This document shows, piece by piece, positions 7,155 to 14,227 of a stretch of DNA of 17,807 nucleotides. Location of the stretch: assembly GCA_965659945.1 (NCBI GenBank), contig CBFHYJ010000033.1, positions 1 to 17,807 of the forward strand, in the 5' to 3' direction. The notes below the pieces were generated by a model that was not told the origin of the DNA, did no database searches, and saw nothing but the letters and a program-made list of their open reading frames with translations. Source of the DNA: VMDJ01 sp965659945. GTDB lineage: Bacteria; Pseudomonadota; Gammaproteobacteria; Chromatiales; Chromatiaceae. Each line of letters starts with the position of its first letter. Position 1 is the stretch's first letter. The translations under genes and the position numbers were made by a program.

Positions 7155-7162
7155 CTTAGTCT
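7134..7162 (+). promoter_or_regulatory. iscR promoter
   Basis: TTGACT (7134-7139, 5 of 6 to TTGACA) and TAGTCT (7157-7162, 3 of 6 to TATAAT) are 17 bases apart. The expected start is near 7168-7170, leaving a leader of ~23 bases before the GTG at 7192. The IscR site covers the -35 box. Confidence 0.55.
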
Positions 7163-7191
7163 GACCCTATTAATTTATTTAGGGTTGATTT

Positions 7192-7668
7192 GTGCGTTTA
7201 ACTACTAAAGGCCGTTATGCCGTTACTGCGATGCTAGACCTCGCGATTCATCAGGACAAAGGCCCGATCACTTTGTCAGACATTGCGACTCGTCAAGGCA
7301 TTTCTCTTTCTTATCTCGAACAGTTGTTTTCGCGATTACGCAAGCAGCAGCTCGTGAGTAGTGTGCGTGGTCCCGGTGGTGGTTACACGTTAGCGCGTGG
7401 CTCTAAAGAAATTTTTGTTGCCGAAGTGATTATGGCAGTCGATGAAAATGTTGATACCACACGTTGTGGCGGTAAGCACAACTGCCAAGATAACCAAGAA
7501 TGTCTCACGCATGATCTGTGGCACGACTTGAGTGATCGTATTCATGATTACCTAAGCAATATTAGTTTGGGCGAGCTAATGGAGCGCCGCGCGATAAAGC
7601 AGGTTTCCGAACGACAGGATCACGAACCGAGTTCGATTAAAGCCGATGACCTAATGGCATCACGCTAA
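7192..7668 (+). CDS. iscR: Fe-S cluster-responsive transcription regulator IscR
   Basis: This 158-residue Rrf2-family regulator begins MRLTTKGRYAVTAMLDLA from a GTG start, with AGGG 7 bases upstream. The winged helix covers ~1-70, with recognition-helix residues in LSYLEQLFSRLRKQQLV and the wing VRGPGGGYTLAR. The cluster ligands are C92, C98, C104 and H107, at exactly the positions known in E. coli IscR. It senses [2Fe-2S] status; holo-IscR represses type 1 sites such as the one overlapping its own promoter. The gene is followed two bases after its stop by an intrinsic terminator and then prmB, so iscS, iscU, iscA, hscBA and fdx are not next to it here. Confidence 0.97.
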   Translation: MRLTTKGRYAVTAMLDLAIHQDKGPITLSDIATRQGISLSYLEQLFSRLRKQQLVSSVRGPGGGYTLARGSKEIFVAEVIMAVDENVDTTRCGGKHNCQDNQECLTHDLWHDLSDRIHDYLSNISLGELMERRAIKQVSERQDHEPSSIKADDLMASR

Positions 7669-7670
7669 TA

Positions 7671-7700
7671 AAAAAACCGAGGCTAAGTCCCTCGGTTTTT
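7671..7700 (+). terminator. Intrinsic terminator after iscR
   Basis: The CCGAGG (7677-7682) / CCTCGG (7690-7695) stem with a 7-base loop is flanked by A6 on the left and T5 on the right, extending the stem and giving the U-tract. It starts two bases after the iscR stop. It would separate iscR from prmB, and the A-tract makes it weakly active on the other strand too. Confidence 0.92.
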
Positions 7701-7749
7701 ATTTTCTGCGGTATCGTATATCCCATAATGTTAAGCAACGGAGCGAGCT

Positions 7750-8667
7750 GTGGTTCCTCACGATGAATTAATCACCTTGCGTGACTGGGTGCGCTGGGGC
7801 GCAAGTGCCATGACGGAGCACAAGGTATTTTTTGGCCACGGTACTGATAACGCACTGGATGATGCGCTTGAGTTGGTATTAGGTGTGTTGCACCTCGATC
7901 ATTCATTACCCTCCGACTATCTTGATGCACGAGTGACTTCAGGCGAGCAAGATCGACTACTGAAGGCATTCGAAAAGCGTATTGAGGATCGCATTCCAAC
8001 AGCTTACCTTACCGGTCGCGCCTACTTTTATGGTCTGGAGTTCATTGTTGACGAGAATGTGTTGATTCCTCGTTCACCGATCGCAGAGTTGATCCATGAT
8101 CAATTTGAGCCTTGGCTGGGTGGTGTTGAGGTTAATCGTGCGATGGATCTGTGCACGGGTAGTGGCTGTATCGGCATCGCGATGGCGGAAGCTTTTCCTG
8201 ATGCTGAAGTGGATCTTTTGGATATCTCACCCAGTGCCTTGGATATCGCGCAACAGAATATCGATAAGCATCATCTGTCAGATCGTGTCTCTGTAATTCA
8301 ATCCGATGTGTTCTCAGGCTTGAGTGATGAGCGCTATGAGCTGATTGTGTCTAATCCGCCTTATGTCAGTTCACAAGAGATGGAAGAACTGCCGGCTGAG
8401 TATTTGGCAGAGCCAGAACTGGCGCTTGAGGCAGGTGATGATGGTATGGATATTGTCAGTCAGATCTTATTGCAGGCACCAAATTATCTTACCGGTGATG
8501 GCCTGTTGGTTGTTGAGGTTGGCGCAAGTGCTGATTTGCTCATGGAGCGTTTTCCAAGCGTGCCCTTTATGTGGATAGATTTTGAATTTGGCGGTGATGG
8601 TGTTTTTGCAATCACGGCTGAGCAGCTTGTTGAATATAGAGATGCGTTGATTCGGTCATCTCATTGA
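7750..8667 (+). CDS. prmB: 50S ribosomal protein L3 glutamine methyltransferase PrmB
   Basis: This 305-residue class I SAM-dependent methyltransferase methylates a glutamine of ribosomal protein L3 during 50S assembly. The N-terminal domain has the PrmB hallmark FFGHGTDNALDDALELVLGVL (27-47) instead of the PrmC/HemK N-terminus. The SAM site is MDLCTGSGCIGIA (132-144), followed by LLDIS (156-160), and the Gln-binding motif is SNPPYVSS (201-208). The GTG start at 7750 has GGAG six bases upstream. The gene follows the iscR terminator and ends just before hemN. The alternative PrmC (release-factor methyltransferase) is less likely because of the N-terminal motif and the length. Confidence 0.93.
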   Translation: MVPHDELITLRDWVRWGASAMTEHKVFFGHGTDNALDDALELVLGVLHLDHSLPSDYLDARVTSGEQDRLLKAFEKRIEDRIPTAYLTGRAYFYGLEFIVDENVLIPRSPIAELIHDQFEPWLGGVEVNRAMDLCTGSGCIGIAMAEAFPDAEVDLLDISPSALDIAQQNIDKHHLSDRVSVIQSDVFSGLSDERYELIVSNPPYVSSQEMEELPAEYLAEPELALEAGDDGMDIVSQILLQAPNYLTGDGLLVVEVGASADLLMERFPSVPFMWIDFEFGGDGVFAITAEQLVEYRDALIRSSH

Positions 8668-8677
8668 CCTGCATCAG
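8664..8677 (+). promoter_or_regulatory. Candidate FNR/Anr binding site upstream of hemN
   Basis: TTGACCTGCATCAG matches the FNR consensus TTGAT-N4-ATCAA at 8 of 10 defined positions and has the right 4-base spacer. It overlaps the prmB stop codon. Its centre (8670.5) is 32 bases from the centre of a TAGAAT box at 8700-8705, exactly the geometry of a class II FNR-activated promoter (-41.5). Anaerobic activation of hemN by FNR/Anr is known in other gammaproteobacteria. Confidence 0.5.
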
Positions 8678-8686
8678 GAAAGATTT

Positions 8687-8712
8687 CAGCAGCGCTCTCT
8701 AGAATGCTGCTG
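8687..8712 (+). repeat. Inverted repeat directly before the hemN start codon
   Basis: CAGCAGC (8687-8693) and GCTGCTG (8706-8712) are exact complements with a 12-base loop that holds the TAGAAT box. In a transcript reading through from prmB, this stem would end one base before the hemN ATG and no Shine-Dalgarno would be free. No U-tract follows, so it is not a terminator. Confidence 0.5.
8700..8705 (+). promoter_or_regulatory. Candidate hemN -10 box
   Basis: TAGAAT matches TATAAT at 5 of 6 positions. Together with the FNR-like site it predicts a transcription start near 8712, within two or three bases of the hemN ATG at 8714, so the mRNA would be almost leaderless. There is no good independent -35, which fits an activator-dependent promoter. 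Confidence 0.4.
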
Positions 8713-8713
8713 C

Positions 8714-10081
8714 ATGACAGATAATTTTGTTTTCGACCAAGAGTTAATCAATCGCTACGACTGCGCAGGTCCGCGATATACCAGCTATCCAACAGCAGTT
8801 GAGTTCGATAATGAGTTCACGATGCGGAATCTTCTTATGGCAAAGGGTCATAGCAAAGCATTGTCGTTGTATTTCCATATCCCGTTTTGTGACACAGTGT
8901 GTTTTTACTGTGCGTGTAACAAGATTACGACTAAGGATCGTTCTAAGGCGGAGCCCTATTTAAAAGCCCTTGAGAAAGAAATGATCATGCAAGCGAACTT
9001 GCTTGATTGGCAGCGTCCTGTTGAGCAATTGCATTGGGGTGGTGGTACGCCGACATTTTTGTCTGATGAACAGATGGTTTGGCTTATGAGTCGAACCAAA
9101 TCGTTATTCAATGTGTTGGATAAAGATGAGGGTCAGTACTCGATCGAGATTGATCCGCGAGAAGTGTCGTCAACGACCTTAAGAACATTGCGAGAAATCG
9201 GCTTCAATCGATTAAGCTTGGGCCTACAGGATCTCGATGAGCGAGTACAAATAGCGGTCAATCGAGTGCAATCTGCTGAATTAACTTTTGGTGTGATGCA
9301 GCAGGCGCGAGAGCTTGGTTTTAATTCAGTCAGCTTGGATTTGATTTATGGATTGCCGCATCAATCATGGATGTCATTTGAGAAAACGCTCGATAAAGTG
9401 ATTGAAGCGCGACCTGATCGCTTGTCGGTCTTTAACTATGCGCATATGCCAACCCGATTTAAGCCACAACGTCGTATCAATGAGGCTGACTTACCAAGTG
9501 CTGCAGAGAAATTGAATATCATGCATAAAGCCGGTGAGAAATTGCAGGTGGCAGGTTATGTCTACATTGGCATGGATCACTTTGCCTTACCAGATGATGA
9601 GTTAGCGCTTGCGCAGAAAAAGGGGAATCTGCATCGAAACTTTCAGGGTTACACAACGCATGCACATTGTGATTTGTTGGCGTTTGGGGTGTCGTCGATT
9701 GGTAATCTTGGAAATACCTTTTCACAGAATGTAAAAACACTGGATGAGTATTACGCTTCAATTGAAAAGAACGCCTTGCCAATTCAGCGAGGACTGGTGC
9801 TTAACCGTGATGATTTGATTCGCCAGGATGTTATTACACAGCTGATTTGTCAGTTCGCACTCAATTTCAATCAGATAGATCAAGATTGGTGTATTCAAAG
9901 CACTGATTACTTCGCGAATGAATTGATTGCGCTCGAACAAATGCAAAAAGATGGGCTGTTGGTACTCTCAGAGGGTCGTCTGCAGGTGACTCAGCCTGGT
10001 CGACTGCTCATTCGAAATATCTGTATGGTGTTTGATAGGTATTTGCCTGAAGCCCAGCACCGATTCTCACGCGCCATTTGA
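8714..10081 (+). CDS. hemN: Oxygen-independent coproporphyrinogen III oxidase HemN
   Basis: This 455-residue radical-SAM enzyme decarboxylates coproporphyrinogen III to protoporphyrinogen IX without oxygen, in the cytoplasm. GPRYTSYPTAVEF (19-31) is the HemN N-terminal signature. YFHIPFCDTVCFYCACNK (53-70) gives the cluster ligands C59, C63 and C66 plus the HemN-specific C68. LHWGGGTPTFL, then DPREVSSTTLRTLREIGFNRLSLGLQD, then RLSVFNYAHMPTRFKPQR, and the HemN-specific Q-G-Y-T-T motif in HRNFQGYTTHAHCDLL follow. The C-terminal domain ends LLIRNICMVFDRYL. Length and order agree with E. coli HemN (457) and exclude the shorter HemW paralogue. The start aligns with the family. No Shine-Dalgarno is present before the ATG, and a candidate FNR-type promoter lies directly upstream. 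Confidence 0.97.
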   Translation: MTDNFVFDQELINRYDCAGPRYTSYPTAVEFDNEFTMRNLLMAKGHSKALSLYFHIPFCDTVCFYCACNKITTKDRSKAEPYLKALEKEMIMQANLLDWQRPVEQLHWGGGTPTFLSDEQMVWLMSRTKSLFNVLDKDEGQYSIEIDPREVSSTTLRTLREIGFNRLSLGLQDLDERVQIAVNRVQSAELTFGVMQQARELGFNSVSLDLIYGLPHQSWMSFEKTLDKVIEARPDRLSVFNYAHMPTRFKPQRRINEADLPSAAEKLNIMHKAGEKLQVAGYVYIGMDHFALPDDELALAQKKGNLHRNFQGYTTHAHCDLLAFGVSSIGNLGNTFSQNVKTLDEYYASIEKNALPIQRGLVLNRDDLIRQDVITQLICQFALNFNQIDQDWCIQSTDYFANELIALEQMQKDGLLVLSEGRLQVTQPGRLLIRNICMVFDRYLPEAQHRFSRAI

Positions 10082-10105
10082 ACCCTAGGATGACTCTCGT
10101 ATACT
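10078..10105 (+). promoter_or_regulatory. Candidate sigma70 promoter for the acyl-CoA ligase
   Basis: TTGAAC (10078-10083) and TATACT (10100-10105) are 16 bases apart, matching consensus at 4 and 5 of 6 positions. The -35 overlaps the hemN stop codon region. Start of transcription is expected near 10112, leaving ~29 bases of leader before the ATG at 10141. Confidence 0.5.
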
Positions 10106-10140
10106 CGGTCGTTATTGATTGACGAAAGAGTAGAAGAACA

Positions 10141-11682
10141 ATGTCACAGTCTATCCCTGATGCTTTTCGTGCTGCAGCTAGGCAGCATACCGACCAAACC
10201 ATCGTTTGGCATCCGGAATCTCCATTGACCTTTGCGCAGCTTGATCAAGATTCTGATCGAGTTGCAGCCGCCTTGCATGCGCGTGGATTACAACAAGGAG
10301 ATCGTGTGGCGCTTTATGCGATCAACGATAAAACCTTTGTTCAAGCGTATCTCGGCATTCAAAAAGCTGGCTGTGTTGTCGTACCAGTAAATTTACTCAT
10401 TGGTGTTGATGAGGTCTCGTATGTCTTGGGTAATGCCAAGGTCAGTGCATTTATTTATCACGCAGCGATGACCGAAAAGGCGGTGGCCGTTAAAGGTCAG
10501 CTAGAAGGTTTAAAAGCAACGGCTGTGATTGGTGATGCACATCCTGAGATTCAAGCCGAGAGTTTTGCTGATTGGCTTTCAGTAGAGGCTGCTGCGCCTT
10601 CTTTAAGTTTAAATCCTGAAGAAGATGTTGCGGCAATTCTGTATACCTCTGGCACGACCGGTAATCCTAAAGGTGCGATGCTGACACATCACAATCTTGT
10701 CTCTAATACGCATAGTGTTAAGCAAGCGCTGGGATTGCAGTTAGGTAAGGATCGACTGTTGGTTGTATTGCCGATGTTTCACTCATTTGCAGCTACGGTC
10801 GGCATTCTCACGCCATGTTTGCATGGGTTGTCGATAACACCTGTACCTAAGTTTGATCCAGGCTTGGTGAGTGACATGATTGCAGCGAGTGGGGCAACGA
10901 TCTTCTTAGGTGTGCCCTCGATGTATGCGGTCGTTAACCGCCTGCCAGATGAGCAAGCGGCAAAATTTAAAACCATTCGATTTGGCGTAGCAGGGGGTGC
11001 GGCCATGCCGGTTGAGTTGCTGAAGTCGTTTGAATCGCGATACGACATTCCAGTATTAGAGGGCGACGGTCCAACGGAGTGTTCACCTGTGACTTGTGTG
11101 AACCCCTTTGATGGTGAGCGTAAAGCGGGATCTGTCGGTTTGCCGGTGCCTAATGTAAGTATGACTATCCGTGACCTTGAAGGACATGAAGTTGCAACTG
11201 GCGAGATGGGGGAGATCTGTGTTGCAGGTCCAAATGTCATGAAAGGTTACTGGGAGTTGCCAGAAGCGACAGCTGAGACGTTTTTTGGCGAGTGGCTACG
11301 TACTGGAGACTTGGGTTACATCGATGAGGATGGTTATATCTTCATGGTTGACCGTATCAAGGACATGATTATTGTGAATGGTATGAATGTGTACCCGCGT
11401 CAGATAGAGGAAGTGTTGCATCAGCATGAGGCCGTTTTAGAAGCCGCTGTTGTCGGCCAACCGCATGCATCACACGGTGAGATCGTTGTTGCTTATGTGG
11501 TTCCTGCTGAAGGTCATGCCTTAACAGAAGCTGAGATTAAACAGTTCTGTAAAGAGCGATTAGGTCAGCATCAACTGCCAAGGCGTGTCGAGATAAGAGA
11601 TGGGCTCCCCAAAAATGCTAGCGGGAAAATCCTTAAGCGCGAGCTGCGGAAAGAAGGTGAGGTAGAGCGCGGCATTAACTAG
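10141..11682 (+). CDS. AMP-forming acyl-CoA ligase (probable long-chain fatty acid--CoA ligase)
   Basis: This 513-residue protein is an ANL-superfamily adenylating enzyme, expected to activate a fatty acid with ATP and CoA. The P-loop is YTSGTTGNPKG (168-178). The A5 motif is EGDGPTECSP (307-316), where most relatives have GYG-x-(T/S)-E. WLRTGDLGYIDEDGYIFMVDRIKDMIIVNGMNVYPRQIEEVL carries the A7/A8 motifs and hinge, and the catalytic lysine is K496 in PKNASGKILKRELR. No signal peptide or membrane segment is seen; such enzymes act on the inner face of the membrane. Length and layout resemble B. subtilis LcfB/YhfL-type ligases more than E. coli FadD (561). Chain-length preference cannot be read from sequence. 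Its end overlaps the convergent protease gene by 8 bases. Confidence 0.9.
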   Translation: MSQSIPDAFRAAARQHTDQTIVWHPESPLTFAQLDQDSDRVAAALHARGLQQGDRVALYAINDKTFVQAYLGIQKAGCVVVPVNLLIGVDEVSYVLGNAKVSAFIYHAAMTEKAVAVKGQLEGLKATAVIGDAHPEIQAESFADWLSVEAAAPSLSLNPEEDVAAILYTSGTTGNPKGAMLTHHNLVSNTHSVKQALGLQLGKDRLLVVLPMFHSFAATVGILTPCLHGLSITPVPKFDPGLVSDMIAASGATIFLGVPSMYAVVNRLPDEQAAKFKTIRFGVAGGAAMPVELLKSFESRYDIPVLEGDGPTECSPVTCVNPFDGERKAGSVGLPVPNVSMTIRDLEGHEVATGEMGEICVAGPNVMKGYWELPEATAETFFGEWLRTGDLGYIDEDGYIFMVDRIKDMIIVNGMNVYPRQIEEVLHQHEAVLEAAVVGQPHASHGEIVVAYVVPAEGHALTEAEIKQFCKERLGQHQLPRRVEIRDGLPKNASGKILKRELRKEGEVERGIN

Positions 11683-12553
11683 CCGTCTTTGGTTTTCTCC
11701 ACGTGTAGTAAGTCACAATAAGATGAATCGCCATGCCGACTGCAGATAGCAGACCAATCGTTCGATCATAATCGCTGATAAGCCAGATGAGATCGCTACT
11801 GTGATTTGTGGGAGCGATGTCCTTAAAGCCTTTAATCACGGCCACCATGCCTGCGTGAACGCCAATGACATAAGCGATGTTGCCAGTGCGCTCACGAATC
11901 AAAGCAAGGTACATTCCAAGCAAGAACAAGGCGATAAAGCCATCCCAGATCCCGCCTTTGGCGTAATCGTCAAAGGTATTACTCAAAATCCAAAAGCTAT
12001 TCGCAAAGCTTGCTGATTCTCCGGCCGGTAATGCCGGTGGGTTAATGAAGTGCATCCAGGCGTAAAACAAACTCGACAAAATCGCAGTTGTCCAAAAGCC
12101 GTTTGATTGTCGAATGCCGGCAAACAGCCCGCCACGGAAGAAGGTTTCTTCGATAAAGCCAATGAGTAAACCAGTAACCAAGGCGACAAGAACGATCTTC
12201 CCAAGTTCAGGTGCAATCTCATCCCAGCCGCGGACTGAACGAATTTCGAGAAAGCTCAATACAACAGCGAGTAACCCAAGCAGAGCGAGTCCCATACCGA
12301 GTCCGCGCAATAATTCAGCAAGAAAGGCGGGTTTGCTTAACTGATACCCCAGGTCGCTTTTATTCGCGATGTTGAGTCGATACATAATCCAGATAAAGCC
12401 CGGGATGGCAAACAGCTTGCCGACGATTGTGATGAGCTTGTGCGGGCCCTTGTCGGTAATCTCTTGTATCAGTGTGAAAAGCGGGTAGTTAACTGCGGCG
12501 CTTAAAAATAGGGCGAGCAGGATTAGGCCGATGAAGAGGAAAAAAGCTCGCAT
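11675..12553 (-). CDS. CPBP-family intramembrane glutamic protease
   Basis: This 292-residue polytopic protein has about seven hydrophobic helices and the three CPBP (CAAX protease and bacteriocin-processing/Rce1-like) motifs in order: EETFFRG (135-141, E135/E136 and R140), FYAWMH (163-168, H168) and HAG with H233. These residues form the active site within the membrane in Rce1/Abi proteases. The N-terminus is itself hydrophobic and starts at ATG 12553, with no clear Shine-Dalgarno (AAAAACACCAAA precedes it). Bacterial members work in bacteriocin self-immunity, peptide processing or unknown roles, and nothing nearby shows the substrate. It is convergent with and overlaps the acyl-CoA ligase gene, and is divergent from tRNA-Leu. 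Confidence 0.88.
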   Translation of the reverse strand: MRAFFLFIGLILLALFLSAAVNYPLFTLIQEITDKGPHKLITIVGKLFAIPGFIWIMYRLNIANKSDLGYQLSKPAFLAELLRGLGMGLALLGLLAVVLSFLEIRSVRGWDEIAPELGKIVLVALVTGLLIGFIEETFFRGGLFAGIRQSNGFWTTAILSSLFYAWMHFINPPALPAGESASFANSFWILSNTFDDYAKGGIWDGFIALFLLGMYLALIRERTGNIAYVIGVHAGMVAVIKGFKDIAPTNHSSDLIWLISDYDRTIGLLSAVGMAIHLIVTYYTWRKPKTAS

Positions 12554-12620
12554 TTTGGTGTTTTTAGCTAAATAACCTTGAAAGTGATCACATTCTACCT
12601 AAAAAACTGTGAAAACAGGG

Positions 12621-12650
12621 TTAACAGCAGACCATTCATCGCGCTAGAAT
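12621..12650 (+). promoter_or_regulatory. tRNA-Leu promoter with GC-rich discriminator
   Basis: TTAACA (12621-12626, 5 of 6) and TAGAAT (12645-12650, 5 of 6) are separated by 18 bases. GCGCCGCC follows the -10 box, the GC-rich discriminator typical of stringently controlled stable-RNA promoters. The expected start is near 12657, giving a ~35-base leader that contains the hairpin at 12662-12680. Confidence 0.65.
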
Positions 12651-12661
12651 GCGCCGCCTAA

Positions 12662-12680
12662 TTCGGGTACGTCACCCGAA
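12662..12680 (+). other. Perfect stem-loop in the pre-tRNA 5' leader
   Basis: TTCGGGT (12662-12668) and ACCCGAA (12674-12680) pair fully around ACGTC. The stem ends 11 bases before the mature tRNA 5' end, so it would lie in the leader removed by RNase P. No T-tract follows directly, so it is not an efficient terminator. Confidence 0.6.
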
Positions 12681-12691
12681 AACACGGTTTT

Positions 12692-12775
<84 letters not shown>

Positions 12776-12790
12776 TTCATATAAGATCGT

Positions 12791-12817
12791 GCCCAAGTAT
12801 CCCTTGGGCGGGTTTTT
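12791..12817 (+). terminator. Terminator after tRNA-Leu
   Basis: The GCCCAAG (12791-12797) / CTTGGGC (12803-12809) stem has a TATCC loop and is followed by GGG and T5 (12813-12817). It lies 15 bases after the tRNA 3' end and 50 before the tig ATG. The U-tract is set off by three G residues, so some read-through into tig is possible. Confidence 0.8.
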
Positions 12818-12866
12818 CCAAATTGAATAAAGTTTCAAGACGGCTTGAGCTGTCGGAGTATGTTTC

Positions 12867-14168
12867 ATGCAAGTTTCTGTTGAGTCTGGCGAAGGTTTAG
12901 AAAAGCGTCTGTTGGTTGATTTGCCAGCTGATCGTGTAAATGAAGCCGTTGATAAAAAACTGACCGAGGTTGCTAAGACCGTCAAGATGAATGGTTTCCG
13001 TCCTGGTAAAGCACCACTGCGTGTTGTTAAGCAGCAGTATGGTGAGGCGGTTCGTCACGATGTCTACAGTGCATTGATTCAAGAAACGTATTACGAAGCA
13101 CTCTCTGAAAAGAAAGTGATGCCAGTTGGCGATCCTAGCATTGAGTTCCGTGATGCAGTTGAAGAGGGTGGCTTTAGCTATACCGCCACCTTTGAGGTGA
13201 TGCCTCAAATTGAACTCGCTGACATGAAAGGCAAGTCAATTACCAAGGTGACTGCTGAAGTTACTGATGCTGACGTCGACGACATGATCAATAAATTGCG
13301 CGAGCAACGTACGATTTTCAGTGATGTTGAGCGCGCAGCTCAAGATGGCGATCAAGTGCATATCGACTTCAAAGGTTTCATCGATGGTGAAGCATTTGAT
13401 GGCGGTTCTGCAGAGAACGTTCCTCTTGTATTGGGTTCAGGTTCAATGATCGAAGGTTTCGAAGCCGCTCTGCTAGGTGCAAGTGCTGGTGATGAGCGGT
13501 CTTTCGATGTGAATTTCCCAGAAGATTACCGTGCTGAAAACTTAGCGGGTAAGCCTGCAACTTTCGAAGTGAAAGTGTCTAAAGTAGCTGAGCCAAAACT
13601 TCCTGAGATTGATGAAGAGTTTTGCAAAGAGTTTGGTGTTAAAGAAGGTACTGAAGATGCATTACGCGCCGAAGTCTCCTCAAACATGAAGGCTGAGCTT
13701 GAGCAAAAACTACAGGGTATGTTGAAAGACGAGTCTATGAAGATTCTTCGTGAATCAAATGAGCTGGATATCCCTAAGTCGATGATCACTCAAGAAGCTG
13801 AGCGCATGAAGCAGCAGGCTGTTCAGGAAATGGCGCAGCGTGGCCAGCAAGTATCGGTTGATTTGCCCGCTTCAATTTTTGAAGAGCAAGCAAAGACTCG
13901 CGTTCACTTAGGTCTTTTGGTGGCTGAGATTATCGATGGCCAAGAGTTGAAAGCCACTGAAGATGAAGTGCGTGACACTATCACCAACATGTCTGGCTCT
14001 TATGAAGATCCTCAGGAAGTCATCGATTTCTACATGAATAATGACCAGCAGCGCTCAATGCTTGAGAACCTTGTTTTGGAAAATAAGGTTAACGATTGGG
14101 TGGTTTCTCAGTTGGATGTTGCCGAAGAATCGCGTACTTTCTTAGAAGTTATGAATCCTGATCAGTAA
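12867..14168 (+). CDS. tig: Trigger factor, ribosome-associated chaperone
   Basis: This 433-residue protein binds at the ribosome exit tunnel and shields nascent chains. The N-terminal ribosome-binding domain holds the signature GFRPGKAP at 43-50, the same position as in E. coli (GFRxGK). The FKBP-type prolyl isomerase domain spans ~150-240 (VHIDFKGFIDGEAFDGGSA..., then EDYRAENLAGKPATFEVKV). The C-terminal arm domain (~245-425) is helical and rich in charged residues, Met and Gln. GGAG lies 8 bases before the ATG. It heads the classic tig-clpP-clpX-lon order, 53 bases before clpP, and no promoter of its own is obvious between the tRNA terminator and the ATG. Confidence 0.98.
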   Translation: MQVSVESGEGLEKRLLVDLPADRVNEAVDKKLTEVAKTVKMNGFRPGKAPLRVVKQQYGEAVRHDVYSALIQETYYEALSEKKVMPVGDPSIEFRDAVEEGGFSYTATFEVMPQIELADMKGKSITKVTAEVTDADVDDMINKLREQRTIFSDVERAAQDGDQVHIDFKGFIDGEAFDGGSAENVPLVLGSGSMIEGFEAALLGASAGDERSFDVNFPEDYRAENLAGKPATFEVKVSKVAEPKLPEIDEEFCKEFGVKEGTEDALRAEVSSNMKAELEQKLQGMLKDESMKILRESNELDIPKSMITQEAERMKQQAVQEMAQRGQQVSVDLPASIFEEQAKTRVHLGLLVAEIIDGQELKATEDEVRDTITNMSGSYEDPQEVIDFYMNNDQQRSMLENLVLENKVNDWVVSQLDVAEESRTFLEVMNPDQ

Positions 14169-14227
14169 GTTCTCTCAGAGCTCTGCCGATTTCAGATAAC
14201 TTCTAAAAAATAAAAGAGAGAGTGGCT

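Noticed and set aside
10779..11240. 153-codon open frame on the minus strand
   Set aside because: It lies wholly inside the acyl-CoA ligase gene, has no ribosome site or recognisable domain, and is explained as a shadow of the strongly supported plus-strand frame. The same applies to the 130-codon minus frame at 805-1197 inside the RNase gene.
14222..14227. GTG start for ClpP two codons upstream
   Set aside because: The purine-rich ribosome site directly abuts this GTG, leaving no spacing, while ATG 14228 is 5 bases from it.
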